Assembly: GCA_963798705.1 (NCBI GenBank)
Contig: CAWCTW010000005.1
Location: 1-64,000 of the forward strand
Reading direction: 5' to 3'
DNA from: AC-56 sp963798705
Lineage (GTDB): Bacteria > Actinomycetota > Thermoleophilia > Solirubrobacterales > 70-9
Length of the DNA stretch: 64,000 nt
Positions 1-7,980 of this stretch are shown here, one piece after another. The translations under genes were made by a program, and so were the position numbers. The stretch's first letter is position 1; every line of letters starts with the position of its first letter. A model generated the notes under the pieces. The model ran no database searches. It was given only the letters and a program-made list of their open reading frames with translations, and was not told the origin of the DNA.

Positions 1-270
1 CCTATGGGCGACCACGGCGCCGAAGGCAGCCAGGACCGCGACCAGGGTCTTCGGTCCCTGGACGCCGAAGATCGCCAGCGCCGCGATGACGCAAAGGACG
101 AGCGCCCCGGCCCCGATCAACGACCGGGGGAGATCGTCCCTCCACCAGATTCGCGAGGCCGCGTAGGCGAGCCCGCCAATCACGACCCAGGCCGTGAGCA
201 TCCAGGCAAGCGCCTTTGCGTTGGCCCGAATCGACCTCCAGAGTTTCTTCAGCTCATCGGAGTTGCGCAT
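1..270 (-). CDS. Small membrane protein, 3' end outside window
   Basis: An open frame runs from an ATG at 268-270 to the left edge (90 codons, no stop), so the gene is cut by the window boundary. The start is supported by an AAGGGG ribosome-binding site just upstream. The product begins with a charged helix (MRNSDELKKLWRSIRANAK) followed by about three hydrophobic segments (around residues 20-38, 50-68 and 73-90), as expected for a small inner-membrane protein. I do not recognise a family. Neighbouring genes are mostly orphan or decayed, so context gives no function. Confidence 0.6.
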   Translation of the reverse strand, partial: MRNSDELKKLWRSIRANAKALAWMLTAWVVIGGLAYAASRIWWRDDLPRSLIGAGALVLCVIAALAIFGVQGPKTLVAVLAAFGAVVAHR

Positions 271-516
271 GCGCCCCTTACGCCGCGAGCCGGCCTTCCA
301 TTCCCGAAGGCGGTCGCCGAGAACTGGCCGATCCGAGTTTCTCGAAACGCCAATATCACGGCAATCGACGTCACCGCGGCGCTGACATTCCTAACCGACG
401 TCCCGGTGGACGTCAACCGCCCCCACGGGGGACGCCTACAAGCGCAGGCTCACTTCTGCTTTCGCGTGAGGCTGTCGCGCAAGGGATCGCTCGGAAAGGA
501 CCTAGCCCCTCGCCCC

Positions 517-768
517 TCAAGCATCCATAGCGCCCAGGTCAGGCGGCGAGACCGGGGCAAACGGATTCATGCCGTCGATGATTGCCTCGAGCTGGCGCCG
601 GAAGCACTCGACCTCCTCGGACGACCACTTCGCCAGCCGCCCGCTTCTCGATCTCCCGTTCGATGTATCGCTTTCGTCCGGCTCATACCTCCACTCCTTG
701 GTCTACCCGCGCCGAAGCTGCGAGTCGTTGGACGCCGTCTTCGTCGGGGACTTCTTCGCTCCTGCCAT
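517..768 (-). pseudogene. Short ORF interrupted by an in-frame amber codon
   Basis: From an ATG at 766-768 the frame reads MAGAKKSPTKTASNDSQLRR, meets TAG at 703-705, then stays open to a TGA at 517-519. The part after the amber looks protein-like (for example LAKWSSEEVECFRRQLEAII, then a Pro-rich tail ending GAMDA). No good start codon follows the TAG in this frame. The alternative frame just after the TAG also has charged helical character (RYIEREIEKRAAGE), so a frameshift is another explanation. Family unknown; it may be a decayed gene or chance. Confidence 0.3.
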
Positions 769-928
769 TCGCGGAAGGCGCCTGCCCTCATCAGGGGGGT
801 GCTTGTCGAGTCGCCGCTGCCCAGCACGCTTTAGGAGTAGTCGCGCGCGCATCACGCCCACACGGAGACAACGAGTCTCCGATCCATTGGCAAGATCAGA
901 CTGGGTACGTAGAAGCGGACCCACAGAC

Positions 929-962
929 AAGGGAACGGCCCGCCATAGCGAGCCGTCCCCTT
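929..962 (-). terminator. Rho-independent-like hairpin downstream of the secreted-protein gene
   Basis: Two 11-nt arms at 929-939 and 952-962 pair with a single G-U on the minus strand, around a 12-nt loop. The hairpin lies 27 nt past the stop of the gene at 989-1321. It has no clear U-tract, so termination is inferred from position and pairing. Confidence 0.5.
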
Positions 963-988
963 TGGTTGGCGGGCGTTTCCGTGCCCGG

Positions 989-1321
989 TTAGTTGCCGCT
1001 CCAGATCGCCGTGTAGTCCGTGTCGCCAGGCGACGAGTGGCTGTTGGGTGCTGGCGATCCGGCGCCGTCTCCGTTCGTGGCGATGTTGGGCACGTTGCCG
1101 TTGAACGTGTCCGAGTCGCCCGCGTTTCCGGGACCGAACGTGTACGTGCCGTCCCCGATCGCGTTGAAGTGGCCGGAGTTGTCCACCGCCTGATCGGAGA
1201 TCGTGAGCACAGGGCACACGAATGGGTCATTGGCACGATCCGGCGGCCCGGCAGCGGCGGCGCTCGCGGGCAAGATCCCGAGCAGCGCAACAGCGCCGGC
1301 AGCGATTAGTCCCTTACGCAT
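989..1321 (-). CDS. Small secreted protein of unknown function
   Basis: The 110-residue product starts MRKGLIAAGAVALLGILPAS and has a textbook Sec signal peptide: two basic residues, a hydrophobic core, and an Ala-rich cleavage region ending near residue 24. The mature part is acidic and rich in Gly, Asn and Asp, with a single Cys near residue 36. The start is fixed by AGAAGGAG 7 nt upstream of ATG. A hairpin follows the stop. No family is recognised; it resembles short extracytoplasmic proteins of actinobacteria. It stands alone between a decayed ORF and an IS-flanking region. Confidence 0.7.
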   Translation of the reverse strand: MRKGLIAAGAVALLGILPASAAAAGPPDRANDPFVCPVLTISDQAVDNSGHFNAIGDGTYTFGPGNAGDSDTFNGNVPNIATNGDGAGSPAPNSHSSPGDTDYTAIWSGN

Positions 1322-1766
1322 GATGGGCTCCTTCTGTTGAGGGTGTGGTTCGCGGGGCGTCCCAAAGCCCCAAGCCCCATCGTGCTACCCGGCGCTTACA
1401 GAACTGCTACGGGGCGATTACAGAATGCTTGCGCCTCCCGAGTCCTGAGCCCGAGCGTCAGGCACTTGCCGAGAGGGAGGCCAACGATGGCCGGCAGGAT
1501 GGAACGGCTGAACGCATGATTCGCCGGCTGGACGAGGTCGAGGAGCGCACCCGACGCGCGACGGCCCCAGCGGTCCCGACGCCCCACCGCGGCTCGACGT
1601 CGAGCTGCGTGACCGGGAACCAGGGGGACCGCTTGTCACAACCTCGCTCACGGCTGTCGATCCCGACAACCCGGAACACGTGGGGATCATCGCGGGCTGG
1701 CAGCATCCCGCGGAAGCCGGTGGACAACCCGAACGGTTGAGCCTTCGTGATTCTCGGACGACATCG
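1322..1766. other. Stretch without a convincing gene
   Basis: Several overlapping frames are open on both strands but none has an RBS and consistent protein character. A + strand stretch (about 1580-1740) reads plausibly (LDVELRDREPGG, then PEHVGIIAGWQHP) without a start, and another frame has a charged helix near 1480-1550, so a frameshifted remnant is possible. I make no functional call. Confidence 0.4.
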
Positions 1767-1926
1767 CTACTCCGAAAGCCCGGCGGCTTCGAGGGCCTGC
1801 GCACGCTCAGCGAACATCTCAATTCGGGTGACGCTGCCGCTCCGAAACGTGGTGACCTGCCACCAGCGACTCTCCACAGACAGGTCGCTTCCGCGTGGGC
1901 GGCCGTGTTGGATGACTGCGACCAAG
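1767..1926 (-). pseudogene. C-terminal fragment of a SnoaL/NTF2-like protein, cut by the IS
   Basis: The frame ending at the TAG at 1767-1769 encodes about 50 residues typical of the last strands of a SnoaL-like (NTF2 fold) protein: VAVIQHGRPRGSDLSVE, then WWQVTTFRSGSVTRIEMF, then AERAQALEAAGLSE. The similarity begins exactly where the left terminal repeat of the IS256-family element ends, so the 5' part is missing. The missing part is not on the far side of the IS, so insertion was accompanied or followed by rearrangement. Non-functional remnant. Confidence 0.65.
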
Positions 1927-3337
1927 TCAAGTCCCAGGACGTGGTGTAAGAGTCGGCACCCACGATCCTCGGTGAGACGTTCGGCTGCTCAGACCGCCTG
2001 GAGCTCTTTCACCTCCTTCGGAGCTTCGATGCGATCGCCCTCGTCCTCGAGGACGAGGGCGATCGACTCGTTGCTCAGGTAGCGCCGCCCGACCAACCAC
2101 TCGTCGTTCTGCTCGATCGCCAGCATCGAGGCGAGGCGGACGAGCGAGCGATCGTCGGGGAAGATCCCGACGACGTCGGTGCGGCGACCGATCTCGCGGT
2201 TCAGGCGTTCGAGCGGGTTGGTCGAGCGCAGCTTTCTGCGGTGGGCGGCGGGGAAGGCATAGAAGGCGAGGATGTCCTCCTCGGCCTCCTCGAGCATCGC
2301 CGCAACCTTGTCGAGTCGGCCCTCGAGCGCCGCCACCGCCTCCGAGAGGCGGTCGCGGGCCTCCTCGCGGGTCGGCTGGTTGAAGATCGGCCTGATCAGC
2401 GCCGCCACCATCCCGTGCTCGTCGCGGCGGCAATGGCCGAGGCAGTCGCGGAGGAAGTGGACCGTGCAGCGCTGCCACGGACAGCCCAGCACCTGGGCGA
2501 TCGCCGCCTTTAAGCCCGGGTGGGCGTCGGAGACCGCGAGCTGGACTCCGACCAGGCCGCGCTTGACCAGGTCGCGCAGGAACTGGCGCCAAAACGCCTC
2601 GGTCTCGGCCTCGCCGACGTCGAGTGCCAGCACCTCTCGCCGGCCCGTCTCATGGACCGCGTGGGCGATCACGAGCGCCTTGCGGCGCACCCGGCCGCCG
2701 TCGCGGACCTTCTCGACCTTGGCGTCGAGCCACAGGTAGGGATAGCGGCCCTCGAGCGGCCGGGTGCGGAAGGCGGTGACCTGCTCATCGAGTCCCTTCG
2801 AGATCCGTGAGACCTCCGAGCGCGAGATCCGCAGCCCGAGCGACTCGACCAGCTGGTCGACCTTGCGGGTCGAGACGCCGCAGACGTAGGCCTGCTGGAC
2901 GACGTTAAGGAGCGCCTGCTCGGATCGCTTGCGCGGCTCGAGGAAGCTCGGGAAGTAGCTGCCTCGCCTCAGCTTCGGGATCTGCAGCTCGAGCTCGCCG
3001 GCGCGGGTGTCCCAGCGCCGCGGGCGGTAGCCGTTTCGGTGGGTGGCGCGGTCGGCGGTGCGCTCGCCGTGCTCGGCGCCGATCAGCCCTGAGACCTCGG
3101 CCTCCATCAGCTCGCCGACCATCCAGCGAAGCGACTCGCGCACGAAGTCGGCTCCGTCGCCCTCTTGCAGGTAGCTGACGACCTCCTCTGCCGTCATTCT
3201 CTTGTTCTCGGCCATCGTGGTGCTCCTCTCGTCGATCCGTGGAATAGACCGACGATCATGGGGCCCGCGGTGGCCGGAACTACGTCGGCGACGAAGTTCC
3301 GTCCGACCCGGTCCTACACCACGCTATGGGACGTGAC
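1926..3337 (-). mobile_element. IS256-family insertion sequence, apparently complete
   Basis: An intact transposase gene is enclosed by imperfect terminal inverted repeats. The left end begins GTCAAGTCCCAGGACGTGGT at 1926 and the right end, read inward from 3337, begins GTCACGTCCCATAGCGTGGT. The shared cores GTCCCA and CGTGGTGTA are exact. Length is about 1.41 kb, normal for the family. I see no 8-9 bp direct repeat at the outer edges, and both sides abut truncated or unrelated genes, so the flanks were rearranged or the insertion is old. Confidence 0.85.
1989..3215 (-). CDS. IS256-family (mutator-type) transposase
   Basis: A 408-residue DDE transposase catalysing cut-and-paste or copy-out movement of the element that carries it. 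The three acidic catalytic residues are in the expected contexts: D in PYLWLDAKVEKVR, D in LAVSDAHPGLKAA and E in STNPLERLNREI. The family signature around the second Asp, followed by WQRCTVHFLRD, is clear. Length matches complete family members (about 400 residues) and no frameshift is visible, unlike many neighbouring host genes. The start MAENKRMTAEEV has GAGGAGCACC upstream. Likely active. Confidence 0.93.
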   Translation of the reverse strand: MAENKRMTAEEVVSYLQEGDGADFVRESLRWMVGELMEAEVSGLIGAEHGERTADRATHRNGYRPRRWDTRAGELELQIPKLRRGSYFPSFLEPRKRSEQALLNVVQQAYVCGVSTRKVDQLVESLGLRISRSEVSRISKGLDEQVTAFRTRPLEGRYPYLWLDAKVEKVRDGGRVRRKALVIAHAVHETGRREVLALDVGEAETEAFWRQFLRDLVKRGLVGVQLAVSDAHPGLKAAIAQVLGCPWQRCTVHFLRDCLGHCRRDEHGMVAALIRPIFNQPTREEARDRLSEAVAALEGRLDKVAAMLEEAEEDILAFYAFPAAHRRKLRSTNPLERLNREIGRRTDVVGIFPDDRSLVRLASMLAIEQNDEWLVGRRYLSNESIALVLEDEGDRIEAPKEVKELQAV

Positions 3338-3635
3338 CGCCCGGTCCGGATTTCGCCTCGGCTGCCCGCCTTCTCTCCATCTTCCCTTGCAGATCAAGGA
3401 CACGCTCTCGCAGCCTCCTGACCTCCGTCCCTCGACTGGAGGCTTCATCCGCGAGCAACAACCCCCCGAACCACAGCCCAATGCCCAAGAAGACACCGAT
3501 GAGTTCCTCCCAGCCAGCGAGATCCCAGGGATCTTTCCCCGCCACGGCACAAACCGCTCCGACGCCGACCACCAGGGCAGCAAGCGCCCAGATTATTGCG
3601 ACGTACCATCCGGCGCTCTTCAGGCCCTTCCTCAT
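3324..3635 (-). CDS. Two-TM membrane protein with C-terminal coiled coil
   Basis: The start at 3633-3635 overlaps the TGA of the recombinase fragment upstream (ATGA), implying translational coupling; an in-frame ATG 4 codons earlier is also possible. The roughly 103-residue product has two hydrophobic helices (GWYVAIIWALAALVVGVGAV and LIGVFLGIGLWFGGLLLA) and then a charged heptad-like region (EVRRLRERVLDLQGKMERRR). The last few codons lie inside the right terminal repeat of the IS256 element, so the C-terminus may have been replaced by the insertion. Family unknown. Confidence 0.6.
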   Translation of the reverse strand: MRKGLKSAGWYVAIIWALAALVVGVGAVCAVAGKDPWDLAGWEELIGVFLGIGLWFGGLLLADEASSRGTEVRRLRERVLDLQGKMERRRAAEAKSGPGGHVP

Positions 3636-3920
3636 CTTGGATCGCACTCGACCGGCGCTTCGGCCGGATGTTCGACCTCAGTACCGAATGCCTCCTCAGC
3701 CCAGCGCGCCCCCTGCGACGCGTCCGGGGAGTAGTCGGCATAGATGCTGGTCGTCTTGTAGTCCCGGTGGCCCATCCACTCTTGTAGTGCCCGCAGCGGC
3801 GCACCAGCCGCCGCCATCGCGGTACCGTAGCTGTGTCGAAGATCGTGGAAGCGCACCGGACGCAGCCCCACCCTTCTGAGCGCGGCCTTGAATCGCTTAC
3901 GCATCTTCGCGGCGTCGTAG
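3632..3920 (-). pseudogene. Tyrosine recombinase/phage integrase, C-terminal fragment
   Basis: About 95 residues of the catalytic C-terminal domain remain: the HxxR box HDLRHSYGTAMAAAG, then LQEWMGHRDYKTTSIYADY with the second His and the nucleophilic Tyr. The N-terminal core-binding domain and the first catalytic Arg are absent, because the sequence upstream switches to the end of a SnoaL-type gene. A full integrase is 350-400 residues, so this stump cannot recombine by itself. It signals a former integrated element here. Confidence 0.75.
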
Positions 3921-4356
3921 CTAGGCGGGAATCGCGCCGAGCTGTCGCATCTGCGAGAGGACGTCGACGACCCCCCAGGTCTCAGCGATTCGCCCGCCCG
4001 CGAAGCGGCCGATGAAGATCTCGTTGTAGGTGATCGGATTTGCCGGTTGGTGGGATGCCCATGTACTCGCCCTGGTGGGTCCCGGTGACCGTGTTGCGGC
4101 CGACGACCTTGTCGCCCTCCGCGATCACATCCTCGACCGCGACATGAAGGTCGGGGAACGCCCGATGGAGCCTCGCGAACACCTCCTTCAGTAGTTCCGC
4201 CCCGGTCGCTTCGATCGGCAATGGGGTGCGGATCAGCGCGTCCGGCTCGACGAGCTCGTCGATCGTCTTCGAGATGAGCTCCCAATCGCCGCTGCTCACG
4301 GCCTCCTGGAAGCGTGTGAGGGTCGCTTTGTTGCTTGTTTCCTGGTCGGTCGACAT
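3921..4356 (-). pseudogene. SnoaL-like ester cyclase family protein with one frameshift
   Basis: The start ATG (4354-4356) has AAGGAGAAG upstream. The first part reads normally (FQEAVSSGDWELISKTIDEL, then HRAFPDLHVAVEDVIAEGD, then TGTHQGEYMGIPPTGKS). At about 4034-4038 an extra C shifts the frame. Removing it restores ITYNEIFIGRFAGGRIAETW, then VVDVLSQMRQLGAIPA and a TAG at 3921-3923, the usual end of this family. The uncorrected frame ends at 3982. The NTF2-fold family includes polyketide cyclases and many uncharacterised proteins. Either a pseudogene or a base-call error. Confidence 0.75.
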
Positions 4357-4417
4357 TTGGCTTCTCCTTGGGTCGATCTGAAGCATTGGGTTGGTTGTCC
4401 CGCGGGAAGGGGAACTG

Positions 4418-5350
4418 TCACGTTTGTTGGTCGCTCGCCGACCGCAGTAGCGCTGTGAGGTCGCCGAGTGGCCCGAGGTGCGTCAGCTTGTCGGGGTTGA
4501 CGATCGAGCTGATGCTGCGTGATCTGGCCGCCGGCGATCTCGAGCGCCACCACGCCGATCAGCCGCTGCTTGCGGGTCGAGATAGAGCGCTCCCGGGCCG
4601 CCGTTGACCTCGGCGGGGCGCAACGACACGCCCGGAACGGCGCGCCAGACGGGCCCAGTAGTCGATCAGCCTGCGCGCGACCCGGTTGCGCCCGCGCAGC
4701 GTCCGCGCGAGCGCCGGAACCTTGCCGCCGCCGTCGCCGGTCAGCTCCACGTCGTGAGCGAGCAGCGCCTCGAGCCCGGCGAGATCGCCTTGCTCGGCGG
4801 CCGCGAAGAACCGTCGTGCCAGCTCGTCGCGCTGCTCGCGCGTCGTTTGGAAGCGGGGCCGGCGCTGCTCGACGTGGCGTCTGGCGCGGGTGGCGAGCTG
4901 GCGCACGTTGTCCTCGCTCTTGCCGACGATCGCCGCGATCTCCGGATAGCCGTAGTCGAACACATCGTGAAGCAGCAGCACGGCTCGCTGCTCGGGCGAG
5001 AGGCTCTCCAGCAGCACCAGCATCGCCAGCGACAGCGAATCGGCCGTCTCCGCGTGCCGGGCCGGATCATCGTCGCCGTCGGTGATGATCGGCTCGGGCA
5101 GCCACTCGCCGACGTAGCGCTCGCGGCGGGCGCGCGCGGAGCGCAGCTCGTTGATCGCCAGCCGGGTGGTCACGGTGGCGACGAACGCGCGCGGCGATGC
5201 GATCTGCTCGCCGGCGTCGAGCGCCTGATGCACCCGCAGCAGCGCCTCCTGCACCACGTCCTCGGCCTCGGAGACGCTGCCGAGCATCCGGTAGGCGATC
5301 GCGAACGCGACCGGCCGCAGCTCGTCAAGCAGTCGCTCGCGATCGGTCAT
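4418..5350 (-). pseudogene. sigJ: ECF RNA polymerase sigma factor of the SigJ type, C-terminal frameshifts
   Basis: The N-terminal 240 residues are clean: sigma region 2 (AFAIAYRMLGSVSEAEDVVQ), region 4 (SPEQRAVLLLHDVFDYGYPE, then NVRQLATRARRH), then the start of the fused SnoaL-like domain that marks SigJ/ECF41-type factors. From about 4650 leftward three successive one-base shifts are needed to recover the expected ending (VSLRPAEVNGGPGALYLD, then KQRLIGVVALEIAGGQIT, then IVNPDKLTHLGPLGDLTALL), stopping at 4418-4420. As written the frame closes at 4559 with a scrambled tail. The SnoaL domain modulates activity in this family, so the tail matters. Its ATG overlaps the TGA of the epimerase gene upstream. 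Confidence 0.8.
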
Positions 5351-6277
5351 GCCGCCGCGAACCCCTGCCGCCAGCTCGGGTGCGCCGGGCGCCACGCGAG
5401 CTCGCGCTTGGCCTTGGCGTTGGAGGCGCCGCGAATCTCGGTCATCATCACGACGCCGGCCTCCCCGGCGAACAGCCGCCCGACGAACCGCGGCACGCGC
5501 ATCGGCTTCTTGGCGCCGAGCTCTGAGCCAGCGCCGGCAGCCACTCGGCGACCGGGGCCGGGTCGTCGTCGACCACGTTGTAGACGCCGCGGCTGCCGTG
5601 CTCGATCGCCGCCACCGTCGCCTCCGCCGCGTCGGCGACGTGGATGAAGGACCACACACCGCCACCGTCGCCGACCAGCGGGAACTTGCGCTTGCGGACC
5701 AGCTCGAACTGCTCCTCGCCCGGCGCCAGCGAGGTGCCCGGCCCGTAGAACCAGCCGTAGCGCAGCACGATCCCCTCCGTCCAGCGCGCACCGAGAACCG
5801 CCTCCTCCAGGTGACGGCATCGCCGCCAGGTTCGCGCGCATCTGCCGAGCGGGAGCACGGGTCGAGCGGGTCCTCCTCGCTCTTGACGGCTCCGCCGGTG
5901 CGCGCGTACCAGACGATGTGGCTCTGCGCGACGAACCGCTGCACGCCGACCGCCTGCCCGGCCGAGAGCAGATGGTCCGTTCCCTCAGTCCGCAGGCGGT
6001 TGGTCTGCGCGAAGTCGCGCTCCATGTGACGCGTGTCCACCGATCCGATCGCGGTCAGCTCGTGGACGATCACGTCCGGCCTCGCATGCGCCACGGCCTC
6101 CGCGACCTGATCGGGATCGAGCGCGTCGGCGACCACCGGCACAGCGCCCAGCTCGTAGAGCATCGCCTGCTTCGACTCGCTGCGCGTCATGCCATGAACC
6201 TCATGACCGGCGGCAACCAGACGCGGCACCAGCTGCCTTCCGATCGCTCCCGTCGCTCCTGCCACGAACACTCTCAT
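5347..6277 (-). pseudogene. NAD(P)-dependent epimerase/dehydratase (atypical SDR) with frameshifts
   Basis: The N-terminus shows the Rossmann glycine motif (MRVFVAGATGAIGRQLVPRL) and runs cleanly to about 5870. Then the frame moves twice by apparent one-base insertions (near 5860 and 5820) into MRANLAAM and RHLEEAVLGARWTEGIVLRY, and once more near 5525 into the ending VPRFVGRLFAGEAGVVMMTE to WRPAHPSWRQGFAAA, with TGA at 5347-5349. All parts of a roughly 310-residue extended SDR are present in order. The pairing with a SigJ-type sigma factor by ATGA overlap is a common actinobacterial arrangement, the sigma factor often controlling such an adjacent redox gene. Confidence 0.8.
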
Positions 6278-6485
6278 CGTTCAACTCCTTGATCGAGATC
6301 GCCTTCATCCCGTAGACAAGACAGCAGCCCCGGCTGTGACACCTTCGAGCCCCCGCGGGAACGGGGCGCACTCGATTCCGCTCACTTGTGGACGGAGCGT
6401 CTGGTTCTAGCGCGGTTATCACCGCGCTTAGGTTCGCGTCGGTATTCCGGCCCCGTTCGCCGAGACCTGGTGCGCGTCTCGCCCA

Positions 6486-7136
6486 TCAGAATCCAACGAC
6501 TGCACGAATAAGGACGACGTGGATGCGGCCCGGATCGTCTTGGTGAATCTCGAGGATCTTGCCGACCCTGCTGTTCTTACCGTACGCCTCGAGGGCGCGG
6601 GCGTCTTCGAGCTTGAGGCTGTGCTCGAAGATCCGCTCGTGCGCCGCGTCGAGGTCCGGGACGAGCTTCTGGGCGCCGACGACGAAGATGACGTTGGCCG
6701 CGCCCCACGCGTAGGAGGCGAGCTGGCTGCCCAGGGCAGAGGCGATGACGAGCGTTCCCTCGCGCGTGATCGCGTGCACGCTGCCGAGGGCGAAGTCGGG
6801 CAGGACCATGATCGCCTTGACCTCCTGCATCTGGGTCGCGCGGTCGAGCGCCAGCACCTTGGTACGCCCCGAGTCGTAGGCGCCTCCGTCGTCGATCGCC
6901 TGCGCGATCCCGCTCTCCTGCAGCGTCACCGACGGATTGGTCATGACGGAGGCGCCTTCTTGGATGCGGGCGAGGACCGCGCGGCGCGCGGCGTCCAAGT
7001 CGTCGACGACCTCGACGCCGAACCCATGCTCTTCCAGTCCGACGACCGTCCTCGCGAGCGTCTCGTCGTCGGGCAGCGCGGCGAAGCGGTCTAATGCCCG
7101 ATTCGTGCTCATCGGTGGCTCCGTATACGTGGTCAT
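6486..7136 (-). CDS. LUD-domain protein (LutC/YkgG-like)
   Basis: A 216-residue protein with the lactate-utilisation LUD (DUF162) fold: a helical N-terminus (RALDRFAALPDDETLARTVV), then GASVMTNPSVTLQESGIAQA, then MVLPDFALGSVHAITREGTL, and SYAWGAANVIFVVGAQKLVP near the C-terminus. The family includes LutC/YkgG subunits and stand-alone proteins of uncertain role. Start chosen at the ATG at 7134-7136 (MTTYTEPP) with GAAGGGAG upstream; an internal ATG 8 codons later is the alternative. No LutA/LutB partner lies next to it. It is divergent from the TetR gene, so the operator-like repeats between them may control it. Confidence 0.8.
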   Translation of the reverse strand: MTTYTEPPMSTNRALDRFAALPDDETLARTVVGLEEHGFGVEVVDDLDAARRAVLARIQEGASVMTNPSVTLQESGIAQAIDDGGAYDSGRTKVLALDRATQMQEVKAIMVLPDFALGSVHAITREGTLVIASALGSQLASYAWGAANVIFVVGAQKLVPDLDAAHERIFEHSLKLEDARALEAYGKNSRVGKILEIHQDDPGRIHVVLIRAVVGF

Positions 7137-7268
7137 GGCCGGTGCACTCCCTTCGGTGGTTGAGAAACCGTCTGCACCGCACAAGACAAGACAGCGGCCC
7201 GACCTGTGACACGACTCGTCGTCTGCAGGAGCGCGAAACAGACGCGGGGAGGAATGCTCGCCTGGGTT

Positions 7269-7324
7269 GTTTCGTAACGAGACTCCGTAGTTTCGAAAGT
7301 GTGCTACATTGCCACTTACGAAAC
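7269..7324. promoter_or_regulatory. Operator-like inverted repeats upstream of the TetR gene
   Basis: GTTTCGTAA at 7269-7277 and its exact reverse complement TTACGAAAC at 7316-7324 flank a central palindrome TTTCGAAA at 7291-7298. The arms sit in the divergent LUD/TetR intergenic region, as expected for TetR autoregulation. A TACATT box (7305-7310) lies inside the dyad and could be the -10 of the TetR operon, so binding would block initiation. Function is inferred. Confidence 0.55.
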
Positions 7325-7344
7325 CGCTAAGTTCCGTAAATCGA

Positions 7345-7980
7345 ATGACCGAAAAGAAGACGACAGCGCAACCGCGCACGATCGGCAGGCCCCGCGACGA
7401 GCGGGCCGATCGGGCCATCCTCAGGGCGACGCTCGAGCTGATGGCCGAAACCGGCGCCCACGAGCTCCGCATGGACGACGTGGCGCGGCGCGCGGGGGTG
7501 GGGAAGGCCACGATTTACCGGCGTTACCGCTCCAAGGGCGAGCTGATCACCGCCGCGATCGCGGGACTGGTCAGCGAGATCTCCATCCCCGATACCGGCG
7601 CCACTCGCACTGACCTATCCGCCCTCATGCGAGGCGCCGTGGAGGTCTACCGCGGCTCGCTGGAGGCCGCCGTCATGCCCAGCCTGGTCGAGGCCATGAG
7701 CCGGGACGCCGAGCTCGCCCGCTTGGTACGCGAGGAATTCCTTGTGCGTCGGCGCGCGGCGCTCCAGGAAGTGCTCGAACGCGGGATCGAGCGCGGCGAT
7801 CTCCGGGACGACCTCGACGTCGACTTCGTCCTTGATGTGTTCGGCGGGCCGCTCTTCTACCGCCTGCTGATCACCGGCGGCCCGATCGACGAGCCGCTCG
7901 CCGACGGCGTCGTCGAGCTGATCATGCGCGGCTTCGCGCCGCAAGCCAAACCCTCCAAACGGAAGAAGGACCCGAGATGA
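7345..7980 (+). CDS. TetR/AcrR-family transcriptional regulator
   Basis: The 211-residue product has an N-terminal TetR helix-turn-helix: ADRAILRATLELMAETGAHE, then RMDDVARRAGVGKATIYRRY, then SKGELITAAIAG. The C-terminal ligand-binding domain resembles the TetR_C_11/16 types (LRDDLDVDFVLDVFGGPLFY, RLLITGGPIDEPLADGVVEL). ATG 7345 is preferred (MTEKKTTAQPR); an upstream TTG would add 12 residues not typical of the family. Its stop overlaps the ATG of the metallo-hydrolase gene, so the two form an operon, and the regulator probably responds to a substrate or product of that enzyme. Confidence 0.85.
   Translation: MTEKKTTAQPRTIGRPRDERADRAILRATLELMAETGAHELRMDDVARRAGVGKATIYRRYRSKGELITAAIAGLVSEISIPDTGATRTDLSALMRGAVEVYRGSLEAAVMPSLVEAMSRDAELARLVREEFLVRRRAALQEVLERGIERGDLRDDLDVDFVLDVFGGPLFYRLLITGGPIDEPLADGVVELIMRGFAPQAKPSKRKKDPR

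Noticed and set aside
4..834. Long plus-strand open frame at the left edge
   Set aside because: It opposes a minus-strand membrane-protein gene with a good RBS, has Arg/Pro-rich random composition and no start context.
1921..3345. 8-9 bp target-site duplication around the IS256 element
   Set aside because: Bases outside both possible end positions were compared and do not match.
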